A stretch of 64,000 bases of DNA from Spartobacteria bacterium UBA695 (GTDB lineage Bacteria; Verrucomicrobiota; Verrucomicrobiia; Chthoniobacterales; Chthoniobacteraceae): the NCBI GenBank assembly GCA_002298145.1, contig DBMP01000004.1, positions 1-64,000 on the forward strand, in the 5' to 3' direction. Every line of letters begins with the position of its first letter. The stretch's first letter is position 1. Positions 8,552 to 17,514 of this stretch are shown here, piece after piece. The translations under genes and the position numbers were made by a program. Under the pieces are notes generated by a model. The model was given only the letters and a program-made list of their open reading frames with translations. It made no database searches and was not told the origin of the DNA.

Positions 8552-8758
8552 CGCCCCTCGGCGGCGGGGCCCCGAGTTGACATTATCAGCAGCTTGGCTG
8601 TGTTTTTCGGTGACAGCCAGACGGAATCTCCGCATATATAGAAGACAGTTCGCCCCAGACCGGCCCTCAATGGCAGCAAACCCCAGAGGAATTATAAAAA
8701 AAGCGCCCTCTCCGCAAGCGCATGGAGGACCGCTCAACCGATTTGCCAAAGCCTTCCT

Positions 8759-11023
8759 ATGAACCACAGAACCCTTGACGACGGAAATCTCGGCGCGCTC
8801 CTGGGCGCGTATCACGGCGACCCTTTCGCGGTACTCGGCCTGCATCCCGACGGCGACGGCATGGTAGTGCGCATCCTGCGCCCCGACGCGCGCGAAGTCG
8901 TGATCGAACCGGTAAACGACCCGGCCCACACCTATTCCGCCGTGCGGTTCCACGAAGCGGGCGGCTATTTCGAAGCGCTCATCGGCGATACCAAGGAACC
9001 TTTTGCCTACAACCTCCACTTCACCGGCCACAACAACGCCGAGTGGACCATTCGCGACCCGTATTCCTTCGGCCAGGTGCTGGGCGAGCTCGACATGCAC
9101 CTCTTTGCGGAGGGCAACCACTGGGAGCTCTACGAAAAGCTCGGCGCGCACCTCATGGAGATCGACGGCGTCTGGGGCTGCCACTTCGCCGTTTGGGCCC
9201 CCAATGCCCAGCGCGTCAGCGTCGTGGGCGACTGGAATAACTGGGACGGCCGCATCCACCCGATGCGCAAGCACCCCGGCGTGGGCGTCTGGGAAATCTT
9301 CATCCCCGGCCTGGAAGAAGGGAGCCATTACAAGTTCGAGATCAAAGGCTTTCACGGCAACGTTTTTCTCAAAGGCGACCCCTTTGCCTTCTACGCGCAG
9401 CACGGCGAGGCCACGGCCAGCATCGTCTTCAACCTTGGCCGCTACCGCTGGGACGACGAGGCGTGGATGGTCTCCCGCCGCAACAAAGAATGGCAACGCG
9501 AACCGGTCAGCATCTACGAGGTACACCTCGGCTCCTGGGCCCGCATCCCGGAGGAGGGCAACCGGTCGCTTTCCTACCTCGAATTTTCCACCCGCCTCCT
9601 GGATTACGTCTGCGACATGGGCTACACCCACATCGAGCTGATGCCCGTGGCAGAGCATCCCTTCGACGGCTCCTGGGGCTACCAGGTGACCGGGTACTAC
9701 GCCCCCACAAGCCGCTTCGGCAATCCGGACGAATTCAGGCATTTCGTCGACAAGTGCCACCAGCGGGGCATCGGCGTCATCCTCGACTGGGTCCCCGGCC
9801 ACTTTCCGAAAGACGCCTTCGGCCTCGCAGAGTTCGACGGCACCAAGCTCTACGAACACGCCGACCCGCGCCAAGGCGAACATGCAGACTGGGGCACGCT
9901 CATTTTCAACTACGGCCGCAACGAAGTCCGTAACTTCCTCATCGCCAACGCCCTTTTCTGGCTGGAGCGCTACCACATCGACGGCCTGCGAGTGGACGCT
10001 GTCGCCTCCATGCTTTACCTCGATTACTCCCGCCAGCCCGGCGAGTGGATCCCCAACTGTTTCGGAGGTCGCGAGAACCTGGAAGCCATCGCGTTCCTCA
10101 AACAATTCAACGAAGTCAGCTACGGGCGCTGCCCGGGCATCGTCACCATCGCCGAGGAATCAACCGCTTGGCCGGGCGTCTCGCGCCCCACCTACCTGGG
10201 CGGCCTCGGCTTCGGGCTTAAGTGGAACATGGGCTGGATGCACGACTTCCTGGTCTACATGAGCCACGAGCCGATCCACCGGCGCTACCACCAGGGCGAC
10301 GTCACCTTCTCGCTGCTTTACGCTTTCCACGAACAGTTTGTCCTGGTCTTAAGCCACGACGAAGTCGTACACGGCAAACGCTCCCTGCTGGACAAAATGC
10401 CCGGCGACGTTTGGCAGAAATTTGCCAACCTGCGCATGTTCTACGCCTGGATGTACGCGCACCCGGGCAAAAAACTGCTCTTCCAGGGCGGCGAATTCGG
10501 CCAGTGGAACGAGTGGAACTACAACCAGAGCCTCGACTGGCACCTCCTGCAATATCCCCAGCACGACGGCGTGCGCCGCCTCATCCAGCACCTCAACTAC
10601 CTCTACAAGAAGGAACCGGCCTTCTGGAGCCAGGACGACAGCTATGAAGGCTTCGAGTGGGTCGACTTCCACGACGCCGACGATTCCGTCCTCTCCTTCG
10701 TGCGCAAGGGCTCCGATGGCAGCGCCATCCTCTTCGTGATCAATGCCACCCCGGTCGTCCGTCACGACTACCGCGTCGGCGCCCCCGGCGAAGGCTGGTA
10801 CGAGGAGATCCTCAACACCGACGCCGAAACCTACGGCGGCAGCAACGTCGGCAACTATGGGGGCCAGGATGCGCAACCCGTTTGGTGGCAAGGGCATAGC
10901 CACTCGCTCACCCTCAGCCTCCCTCCCCTTTCAGTGAGCGGTTTTAAGCGGCATTCCTACCCCCCCACCCAAAATTCCGACATCGCGGAAATTGCCGAGA
11001 GCGAAGCGCAGGATAACGAGTGA
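8759..11023 (+). CDS. glgB: 1,4-alpha-glucan branching enzyme GlgB
   Basis: Forms alpha-1,6 branches in glycogen. At 754 aa it has the usual length for the long-N-terminus type with two CBM48-like modules (DPFAVLGLHPDG; then WGCHFAVWAPNAQRVSVVGDWNNWDG). The GH13 catalytic barrel shows GLRVDAVASMLYLDYSR (nucleophile Asp413), IAEEST (acid/base Glu466) and LSHDEVVHGK. A C-terminal beta domain precedes a short Ser/Glu-rich tail. The start at 8759 gives the expected N-terminus. No other glycogen gene is adjacent. The 207-bp upstream gap holds TTGACA (8577-8582) but no good matching -10. Confidence 0.97.
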   Translation: MNHRTLDDGNLGALLGAYHGDPFAVLGLHPDGDGMVVRILRPDAREVVIEPVNDPAHTYSAVRFHEAGGYFEALIGDTKEPFAYNLHFTGHNNAEWTIRDPYSFGQVLGELDMHLFAEGNHWELYEKLGAHLMEIDGVWGCHFAVWAPNAQRVSVVGDWNNWDGRIHPMRKHPGVGVWEIFIPGLEEGSHYKFEIKGFHGNVFLKGDPFAFYAQHGEATASIVFNLGRYRWDDEAWMVSRRNKEWQREPVSIYEVHLGSWARIPEEGNRSLSYLEFSTRLLDYVCDMGYTHIELMPVAEHPFDGSWGYQVTGYYAPTSRFGNPDEFRHFVDKCHQRGIGVILDWVPGHFPKDAFGLAEFDGTKLYEHADPRQGEHADWGTLIFNYGRNEVRNFLIANALFWLERYHIDGLRVDAVASMLYLDYSRQPGEWIPNCFGGRENLEAIAFLKQFNEVSYGRCPGIVTIAEESTAWPGVSRPTYLGGLGFGLKWNMGWMHDFLVYMSHEPIHRRYHQGDVTFSLLYAFHEQFVLVLSHDEVVHGKRSLLDKMPGDVWQKFANLRMFYAWMYAHPGKKLLFQGGEFGQWNEWNYNQSLDWHLLQYPQHDGVRRLIQHLNYLYKKEPAFWSQDDSYEGFEWVDFHDADDSVLSFVRKGSDGSAILFVINATPVVRHDYRVGAPGEGWYEEILNTDAETYGGSNVGNYGGQDAQPVWWQGHSHSLTLSLPPLSVSGFKRHSYPPTQNSDIAEIAESEAQDNE

Positions 11024-11133
11024 TATAAGGGGTTAAATTACCTCTCAAAAAAAATATTATTCCGATGAAAAATCCCGTTGCCAAAAACAAAGTCTGCGTT
11101 AACGTTCACGACGTAGCAGCATCTCTTCAAACT

Positions 11134-11775
11134 ATGAAACTTCCCCGTCCCCCCAAGGGCTTCACCCTGGTTGAACTCCTCGTTGTGATCACCATTATCG
11201 CCGTACTCGCCGGCTTTGCGGTACCCGCTGTCACCAGCGCGATTACCAAAGGCCAGTTGATTCAGGCGGTGAACAACGCGCGACAAATCCACATCGCCAC
11301 GATGTCCATGGCAAACGATGGCGCGGCAAACAGCGATTCCACGCTCGGCTGGCCGGGAGACACGGGGGTCACAGATCTCAATACTTTCGTCGCCTTCCTC
11401 TGCGGCTACGACTACCTCAAACCGAGCGACCTGAAAGTCTTCTCGGCGGCGGGCGTCACCGCCTATACGAGCGGCACGGTTAGCACCTCGGGGAGCACCC
11501 CGACGCTTTCGCCGTCCTTCAGCTATGCGACCAACTCGGCCTTCAACGTCTACAAGGTTGCGGACAACGACGCGGGCAACACGGTTTTCCTTACCACGAA
11601 AAACTACGACCGCACAGCCTCTGCCCTGAGCGATACCACCAAGCCTTTTGGCGAAAAGGGTTTTGTGGTGTGCCGCAAGGGTGGCGACGTTTCCATGTAT
11701 AAGAAACAGCAGGTCAGCAACACCAACATGATTGGTGCCGTCACCACCGGTTCGACGACGGGCTATCTGCAATAA
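11134..11775 (+). CDS. Type II/IV pseudopilin-like protein
   Basis: A 213-aa protein with a class III signal peptide: a short basic leader, prepilin peptidase site G9|FTLVELLVVITIIAVLAG with Glu at mature position 5, then a hydrophobic helix. The rest is a Ser/Thr/Gly-rich globular part. Verrucomicrobia carry many such 'prepilin-type N-terminal cleavage/methylation domain' proteins, mostly uncharacterised. The start at 11134 is preferred to 11065 because leader peptides are short. It stands alone and is closed by a strong terminator. It may be a minor pilin, a secretion pseudopilin or a surface protein. Confidence 0.85.
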   Translation: MKLPRPPKGFTLVELLVVITIIAVLAGFAVPAVTSAITKGQLIQAVNNARQIHIATMSMANDGAANSDSTLGWPGDTGVTDLNTFVAFLCGYDYLKPSDLKVFSAAGVTAYTSGTVSTSGSTPTLSPSFSYATNSAFNVYKVADNDAGNTVFLTTKNYDRTASALSDTTKPFGEKGFVVCRKGGDVSMYKKQQVSNTNMIGAVTTGSTTGYLQ

Positions 11776-11795
11776 GCACTGCAGTCATTTTAAGC

Positions 11796-11832
11796 AAAAC
11801 GCAGGTCTCCTCGTGAGACCTGCGTTTTTTTT
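11796..11832 (+). terminator. Intrinsic terminator after the pseudopilin gene
   Basis: A perfect stem CGCAGGTCTC (11800-11809) / GAGACCTGCG (11815-11824) with a 5-nt loop is followed by eight T (11825-11832). Flanking A's on the left would also extend the stem and give four U's to a minus-strand transcript. Confidence 0.95.
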
Positions 11833-11864
11833 GCACCCATCGCATCCCCAGGTGCCCAGAATAC

Positions 11865-11899
11865 AAAAAACCCCAGGCCGAGCAGCGCACAGCCTGGGG
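11865..11899 (-). terminator. Intrinsic terminator of the GH43 gene
   Basis: On the minus strand, CCCCAGGC and GCCTGGGG (arms 11892-11899 and 11871-11878) frame a 13-nt loop and are followed by six T (11865-11870). It lies 24 nt after the stop codon of the GH43 gene. Confidence 0.9.
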
Positions 11900-11922
11900 T
11901 ATCGGGTATCGGGTGGAGAAAA

Positions 11923-12840
11923 CTACACCGGCACGGGAGTGCCGAAATCAGGGAAGCCGTCGAGGGTCCATCCAAAGGGCTGGACGCGCACATTGCGGTC
12001 GTTCCAGCCGTGGGTGCGCTGGGTCTTGGCGTGGTAGAAAATCAAATCGCCCACGCCCGGCTGCTGGGCAAAGCAACAGTGGCCGACGCCCCAGACCCGA
12101 TCCGTGCGGGAAAATACCGGGCCGCGCTTGCGCCATGAACGAGGGTCCAGCAGCTTGCCGTCGTCGTTGCTCAGCAGGCCGAGGCAGTAGTCGGGCGTCC
12201 AGGAACCGCTCGCCGAGTAGATCACAAATGTGCGCGAGCCTTTTCTCAGAATTTGAGGGCCCTCGCAGAGCGGCAGCGCCACCCGCTCCCACGGTTCGGT
12301 GGGCTCGGTGAGGGGGATGCGCGAACCCATCAACCGCCACGGGTTTCGCATTTCTGAAATGTAGAGATTTTGCTGTTCGTTGGCATGGCCGGGCCAGCCG
12401 CTCCAGACAAAATAACGGCGGCCCTCTTTTTCGAGCACCGTACCGTCAATGGCCCAGCCTTCCGTCTCAAGCATGCCGCACGGTTCCCAGAGACCGAAGG
12501 GGTTGTTCGTCTCTGCGGAGAGCACCCACATGCGGTGGTTGGCGTTCTCACCGTCGTCCGCCGCGAGGTAGATGAACCAGCGGTCGTCGAGGCGGTGCAT
12601 CTCGGGCGCCCAAAGATTGCGGGAATAGGGGCCGGACTGGGGGGCGGTCCAAATCGTGATCGGCTCCGTATTGCCGAGTTCCCCCAAGGCGGAAGCCGCG
12701 CGAAGCTGCAACGTAGTCTCCACCGCCTGGAGCGAGAACCAGATCCCCTCATGGCGTAGAATCCACGGATCGGCAGCAGGGGCAGGCAGGATCGGATTTT
12801 TTAAAGACTGGATTTTGAGGCAGGAATCTTGGGGACTCAT
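11923..12840 (-). CDS. Glycoside hydrolase family 43 protein
   Basis: A 305-aa five-bladed beta-propeller glycosidase; GH43 contains beta-xylosidases and alpha-L-arabinofuranosidases. The three catalytic acids are in place: Asp24 (ADPWIL, base), Asp132 (AIDGTVLE, pKa modulator) and Glu193 (CEGPQIL, acid). LWAPEMH is another typical block. No signal peptide at the chosen start (MSPQDS), so it probably acts on imported oligosaccharides. In-frame sequence upstream of this Met shows no domain, signal or motif and lies in a promoter region. It is divergent from the GH52 beta-xylosidase with a 339-bp gap, which fits arabinoxylan breakdown. Arabinose versus xylose specificity is not decidable. Confidence 0.88.
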   Translation of the reverse strand: MSPQDSCLKIQSLKNPILPAPAADPWILRHEGIWFSLQAVETTLQLRAASALGELGNTEPITIWTAPQSGPYSRNLWAPEMHRLDDRWFIYLAADDGENANHRMWVLSAETNNPFGLWEPCGMLETEGWAIDGTVLEKEGRRYFVWSGWPGHANEQQNLYISEMRNPWRLMGSRIPLTEPTEPWERVALPLCEGPQILRKGSRTFVIYSASGSWTPDYCLGLLSNDDGKLLDPRSWRKRGPVFSRTDRVWGVGHCCFAQQPGVGDLIFYHAKTQRTHGWNDRNVRVQPFGWTLDGFPDFGTPVPV

Positions 12841-13179
12841 CTGGGCTGATACACTGCAAAGCAGCCCTTGTACCCGGGTTCCAACGAAATCGAAAAAGCT
12901 TGCCGGGACCGGTTTTCGGCCGAGGCGTTTTACGCCATGCCGCACCACGACTTTTGACGATATCGCAACATACACGCCGAGGCATCCTCGACGCCGTCAG
13001 CCCGGTTTGTGTATTAATATTGTATTTCGCCAATCCTAAAATCCCAATTTGTTACGTTTTAGCACCCTGACGAAAAGAGAGACTACTTATTCCCTTTCCC
13101 CTAAAGTTACCGTTGTATAGGGGGGCCCCATCCACAATCGCGCTAATCGACATTTGAAAATCTGCATTTCTCGTAAACC
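12841..13179. other. 339-bp divergent intergenic region
   Basis: This region separates the GH43 and GH52 starts and must hold both promoters. The half next to GH52 is AT-rich around 13010-13060, with a TATTAATA palindrome inside. I see no consensus -35/-10 pair with correct spacing and no strong operator-like inverted repeat. Confidence 0.5.
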
Positions 13180-15297
13180 ATGAACATCAACTACAACGCA
13201 CATCACGCGGCGCCTGGGGCGTACGGCACCTTCACGGTGGGAAACTTTCACACCCGGGGGGGCTTTGGCGTGAATGATGGGACCGCGCCCGGCAACCAGC
13301 AGGTTTTCGCTGGCTATACCCGCGATGGCGCGACACTGGAATGTCTGCCGTTCTTTGAACCCGAGGCCACCAGCGCAACCGCCGCCTTTCTCGGCGAACA
13401 GGAAGGAACGCAAACTTCTCCGGCAAAGTTGAAGCCATTTGGCGAAGCTGACCTCCAGCGCAAGCTTGGCTGGGCATCGGATGAATGGAACGCACCCGGT
13501 TTTCGGATGCGCATTGATTCTCCATTTGGGCCCATCCCTGACCCCGGGCACGCTACCAGAGAAGCCCTTCGCCAGGCACTGGTCCCTGCGGTTACCGTGG
13601 AACTTGAATGGGACAACTCCAGAGGAAACACGGAGCTGACGGGTTTCTTCGCCCTTCATTTTCCCAAATCCGGCATCGACTTGTTGCCATCTGAAAGCCA
13701 CCTGGCCGGCTTCGAATTTCGCGGCTCGCTTGCGGTGGCAACGCCCGTCAGCCCGGATGTACGGGTGATCGCCGGGCCGGACTTGCACGCGGCCCTGGCC
13801 CAGCGCCAACCGCATCTTCTATTCCATACCGCCGGGTTGGCCCTGCGAGTACCGGCCGGAGAAAAACGCACTTTGCAGATCGTCTTGAGCTGGTATGTGC
13901 CGGGGCTGGTCACCGGCCGCCTTGCGGGTTGTTACTACTACACCCGTTGCTTCGATTCGCTGCTGGATGTAACCCAGTATGCTATAGCCCACCATGCCCA
14001 GCGCGCGCAATGGGCACGAGATCTCGACGCCAAGCTGGAGGCCCAGCCGCTCAACCCGTCGCAAAAATTCCTGATCGCCCACGCCACCCGCAGCTACTAC
14101 GGGTCCTCTGAGTTGCTTGAAATCGACGGCGAACCCTTCTGGATCGTCAACGAAGGCGAGTACTGCATGATGAACACGTTCGACCTTTCGGTGGATCAAG
14201 TCTTCTTTGAAATGCGCATGAACCCGTGGGTGGTTCGCAACCTCCTCGACCGTTTTGTCCGGCACTACAGCTATGTGGACGAGGTGCGCGATCCCTCCAG
14301 CGGCCAGCTTTTCCCCGGGGGCATTTCGTTTACGCACGACATGGGCGTTAGCAACCGCTTTTCACCGCGCGGCCAATCGTCTTACGAGATTGCGGACAAA
14401 GACGGCTGCTTCAGCTTCATGACGCAGGAACAACTTTGCAACTGGATCCTATGCGCCACCACCTATGTGGAAGGCGATGAAGAGGATTCGACCAGCCCTG
14501 GCAAGGCGGCATGGTTGCGCCAGAATGCCGATATTGTGAAGGCGTGCCTGGAGAGTATGCTGCGGCGGGATCATCCAGACCCGGCGCAACGCAATGGCAT
14601 CATGGGTTTTGACTCCTCGCGCTGCGGCACGGGCCAGGAGATTACCACCTACGATTCGCTCGACACCTCACTCGGACAAGCCCGCAATAACCTCTATGTT
14701 GCGGTGAAATGCTGGGCCACTTATCTTGGCTTGGCGCGGCTATTTCGCCACCTGGGGGATTCCACAAGCTCTGCGGAAGCGGAAGCTGGCGCACAGTTGG
14801 CCGCGAAGAGCATTTGCGCCGAATTCGACTCGGATCTGGGCTTCATTCCGGCGGTGTTTGAAGGCGACAACCAAAGCGCCATCATTCCGGCCATCGAGTG
14901 CCTGGTGTTCCCCCTCGAATGGAACGATGCCGATGCCGTCAGCCCCGATGGCCGCTTTGGCAACTTGATCCAAACGCTGGAGCGGCACCTGCACGCAATC
15001 CTTCGCCCCGGCCTCTGCCTATGTGATGACGGTGGCTGGAAACTCTCCTCCACCAGCCGCAACACGTGGATGAGCAAGATCGCGCTTTGCCAACACGTGG
15101 CGCGTAATCTTTTTCACATCGACCAACCCGCCGCCGATGCCGCCCACGAGAAATGGCAAAAAGAAGGCGATGGCTACTGGGCCTTCAGCGACCAAATCAT
15201 CGACGGCGTTCCGCAGGGGTCAAAATACTACCCCCGCGGTGTTACCAATATTCTCTGGATGAAAGACGGAGCGAGGCCCCAAGCTACGGCATCCTAG
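13180..15297 (+). CDS. Beta-xylosidase, glycoside hydrolase family 52
   Basis: A 705-aa enzyme that matches the Geobacillus GH52 beta-xylosidase along its whole length from memory: NAHHAAPGAYGTF at the start, VVPAVTVE-like block, SYYGSSELLE, FWIVNEGEYCMMNTFDL, FPGGISFTHDMGV, RRDHPDPAQRNGIMG, TTYDSLDTSLGQARNN, and KYYPRGVTNILW at the end. The nucleophile lies in VNEGEY (Glu325 begins the EGE triplet) and the acid is an Asp of YDSLD (492-495). Length matches the family. No signal peptide, so it hydrolyses xylo-oligosaccharides inside the cell. No clear Shine-Dalgarno. Its stop overlaps the convergent oxidoreductase stop within the 4-bp sequence CTAG. GH52 is best known from Bacillales, so its presence here is notable. 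Confidence 0.93.
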   Translation: MNINYNAHHAAPGAYGTFTVGNFHTRGGFGVNDGTAPGNQQVFAGYTRDGATLECLPFFEPEATSATAAFLGEQEGTQTSPAKLKPFGEADLQRKLGWASDEWNAPGFRMRIDSPFGPIPDPGHATREALRQALVPAVTVELEWDNSRGNTELTGFFALHFPKSGIDLLPSESHLAGFEFRGSLAVATPVSPDVRVIAGPDLHAALAQRQPHLLFHTAGLALRVPAGEKRTLQIVLSWYVPGLVTGRLAGCYYYTRCFDSLLDVTQYAIAHHAQRAQWARDLDAKLEAQPLNPSQKFLIAHATRSYYGSSELLEIDGEPFWIVNEGEYCMMNTFDLSVDQVFFEMRMNPWVVRNLLDRFVRHYSYVDEVRDPSSGQLFPGGISFTHDMGVSNRFSPRGQSSYEIADKDGCFSFMTQEQLCNWILCATTYVEGDEEDSTSPGKAAWLRQNADIVKACLESMLRRDHPDPAQRNGIMGFDSSRCGTGQEITTYDSLDTSLGQARNNLYVAVKCWATYLGLARLFRHLGDSTSSAEAEAGAQLAAKSICAEFDSDLGFIPAVFEGDNQSAIIPAIECLVFPLEWNDADAVSPDGRFGNLIQTLERHLHAILRPGLCLCDDGGWKLSSTSRNTWMSKIALCQHVARNLFHIDQPAADAAHEKWQKEGDGYWAFSDQIIDGVPQGSKYYPRGVTNILWMKDGARPQATAS

Positions 15298-16349
15298 AAG
15301 TGAAACGGGGATTCCTGTTGCGCCAAGGGGAGATCCAGCATGCGTCTTTGATGCGAGGACTCGAAGAGGGCCAGCAGGACTTCCAGCCCCGGGAGCACGG
15401 CGCTCGCGTCGAGTTCAGACGGTGCGCCGGTGGCGATCGCGTCCAGCAGGTGGAGGAGAGCCCGATCGACGTATAGGTTTTTGTCGATGTTGCCGTGGTG
15501 GAAGTTTTCGTCGGTTTTCAGAATGGATATTCCAGAACCATCTCGAAATAGCCCCCGTGCTACACTTGGTTCCCCGGGAAGGGGTGACAGGCGCAGTTCC
15601 GCAAACCCTTCTTCTCCGTTAATCCGGATAATGGGGACTCGCTCGGGCGTGTGGCTGCCCGTTTCGATGGTTAACCGGGCTCCATCGCTAAAGCGGACGG
15701 TGCCGATGAGTTGTTGCTCGGCGGGAACTCCTTGATACGGGTTGTCGGACCATTCCACAGCCCCCAAAACCTTGGTGGGAGTGCGTTCGCCGGGAACATT
15801 CATCATATTGAGCGCGGCATCGATAAGGTGCGGCCCAAAGTCAATGAGCTGAGGGCCGGGTTGAGTGATTTGCGCGCTGATCACCCGCCCGATGCGCCCG
15901 GCGGCGATGGCTTGTTTGACCCATTCAAAGGGCTTGCCAAAGCGCCGCTGGAAATTGACAAAGATCCGGGCTCCGTGGGTCTTGGCGGCCTCGATCATGC
16001 GACAAGCCGATCCCATGGAGATTGCAAACGGCTTTTCGACCCAGAGAGCTTTGGCTCCGGCTTCCAGCGCGGCCTGCACCATGGCTTCCCGATCGGGCGG
16101 GAACGCGCAGATGACCACAAACTCGGGACGCTCCTTCTTCAGCATTACCCGATAATCCTCGTAGCTGTTAACTCCGGGGAACTCGGCGACGAAATCATCC
16201 CGGTTTTTCTCCTTACGGCTGGCGGCCGCGACGAGTTGGATTTTGGCTTCTCCGGCGTGCCTCATGGCCCATCCGTGGGCGTAGGAGATGGAATGGGCTC
16301 CGCCGCGTGCCGGGCCCGAGGGGCCGCAACCGATGATCGCTGCGCGCAT
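15294..16349 (-). CDS. Gfo/Idh/MocA family oxidoreductase
   Basis: A 351-aa NAD(P)-dependent sugar dehydrogenase-like protein. The N-terminal Rossmann motif is AAIIGCGPSGPARGG, the EKPF motif (WVEKPFAIS) holds the usual catalytic Lys, and the C-terminal alpha/beta domain includes DFGPHLIDAALNM. Members oxidise or epimerise sugars and inositols. The start at 16349 is one base after the stop of the preceding MDR gene (TAAGATG on the minus strand), so translation is probably coupled and the two enzymes likely act on the same compound. No signal peptide. The specific sugar is unknown. Confidence 0.88.
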   Translation of the reverse strand: MRAAIIGCGPSGPARGGAHSISYAHGWAMRHAGEAKIQLVAAASRKEKNRDDFVAEFPGVNSYEDYRVMLKKERPEFVVICAFPPDREAMVQAALEAGAKALWVEKPFAISMGSACRMIEAAKTHGARIFVNFQRRFGKPFEWVKQAIAAGRIGRVISAQITQPGPQLIDFGPHLIDAALNMMNVPGERTPTKVLGAVEWSDNPYQGVPAEQQLIGTVRFSDGARLTIETGSHTPERVPIIRINGEEGFAELRLSPLPGEPSVARGLFRDGSGISILKTDENFHHGNIDKNLYVDRALLHLLDAIATGAPSELDASAVLPGLEVLLALFESSHQRRMLDLPLAQQESPFHF

Positions 16350-16350
16350 C

Positions 16351-17406
16351 TTAGTGGGCTCCTTTCCAATCGATGACGGCCGAGAGAACGCTCCGTTCGC
16401 GGAGGGCGGCATAAGCGGCCGGGGCCTCCTGCCAAGGGTAGATTTTATCGATAAAATGGTGGCAGTTGAAGCGCCCGGCTCGGATGTGTTCGATCACCCG
16501 CTGGCGTTCTTCGGTTCCACGGTCGCGCGGCGTGATGAAGGTGGCCGCTTCGCCCGGGAGGCAACCGTCGGGTTGCCACGGGAAGGGTTCCAAGTAGTTG
16601 GCCTGGAAGACCAAGCGGGGCCAGTTGGCTCCATAAAAGAGAATGGGCTCGACGGTGTATTCCTTGGCGTAGTTCTGCGGTTTTTTCCGCAAGAGTTTGA
16701 AGGCGGTGTTGGCTCCAGCAGAGGTCCCGGAAGCTTCAACGACAATGTCGGCTCCGCCGTTGCAGAGGTTTAAAAGGCGGGCAACGAAGTTTGGCTCGGC
16801 AGGGGAAACCGCATAGGCTGCTCCATTGCGCAAGGCGCGTTCCAGGCGGGCGGGCTCGAGGTCAGCCACAATAACGCGGCATCCGTGAGCCACCAGCCAT
16901 GCGACGGAAAGGGAGCCGATGAGACCCTGGCCGATGACGATGGCCGTTTCGCCTGGTTTCGGGTTGGCGGCTTCTGCCCCACGCAGGCTGATGCTGGCGA
17001 GTTCCGTCAAAACATAATCGAGAGGGTTGGCATCCACGGGGAGGCGCACGGGGCGATCCGTCCCGGTGGCAGGAACCACCTGGAGACTGGAGTGGGAACC
17101 CCATAGCGCGGTTGCGTTAGCGAAGGGAGCGGTGTTTCGCGCGCTGACGAGGTCGCCCACGCGCCACCCCTCGGCTTTTTCACCAACGGAAACTACCTTC
17201 CCGATCGAGTTGTAGCCGGGGATATACGGGAACTTTCCCGCAGCTCCATAATGACCGCCCAACATCCGCAATTCGGTGCCTGGGGAGATGGCGGTATAGA
17301 GCGTTTCAAGGACCAGTTCTTCTGGGCCGCAGTTGTTTAAGACGGCGGTTCCGAGCCCGACCTTGTTGATTTCTTCGAATAGAACGACGTTAGCGGTGCG
17401 ATTCAT
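16351..17406 (-). CDS. Medium-chain dehydrogenase lacking catalytic-zinc ligands
   Basis: A 351-aa MDR-superfamily oxidoreductase. A GroES-like N-terminal domain (AISPGTELRMLGGHYG, IPGYNSIGKVVSVGE, VGDLVSARN) precedes a Rossmann domain with IVIGQGLIGSLSVAW. Positions that are Cys and His-Glu in zinc alcohol dehydrogenases are Ser and Tyr-Asn here, so the enzyme is probably zinc-independent, as in quinone reductase-like or BchC-like members. It is the first gene of a two-gene unit with the Gfo/Idh/MocA protein. It is divergent from an AraC regulator 108 bp away, which probably controls it. Substrate unknown; sugar oxidation is inferred from context. Confidence 0.8.
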   Translation of the reverse strand: MNRTANVVLFEEINKVGLGTAVLNNCGPEELVLETLYTAISPGTELRMLGGHYGAAGKFPYIPGYNSIGKVVSVGEKAEGWRVGDLVSARNTAPFANATALWGSHSSLQVVPATGTDRPVRLPVDANPLDYVLTELASISLRGAEAANPKPGETAIVIGQGLIGSLSVAWLVAHGCRVIVADLEPARLERALRNGAAYAVSPAEPNFVARLLNLCNGGADIVVEASGTSAGANTAFKLLRKKPQNYAKEYTVEPILFYGANWPRLVFQANYLEPFPWQPDGCLPGEAATFITPRDRGTEERQRVIEHIRAGRFNCHHFIDKIYPWQEAPAAYAALRERSVLSAVIDWKGAH

Positions 17407-17514
17407 TGGCGCCTACGCTACGCTGACTTGCCTCATTCGGCTAGGGCCAGAATTTGGCTCTTTATTCCAATTTTCGGTTGTGGTAGGAATGCTGCGACAG
17501 ACCTTGCTAAAGTC

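Noticed and set aside
8577..8762. 61-aa open frame overlapping the glgB start
   Set aside because: No known motif and no Shine-Dalgarno; it lies in the presumed promoter and leader of glgB.
13000..13180. Sigma-70 promoter for GH52
   Set aside because: AT-rich strings are present, but no -35/-10 pair with proper spacing could be defended.
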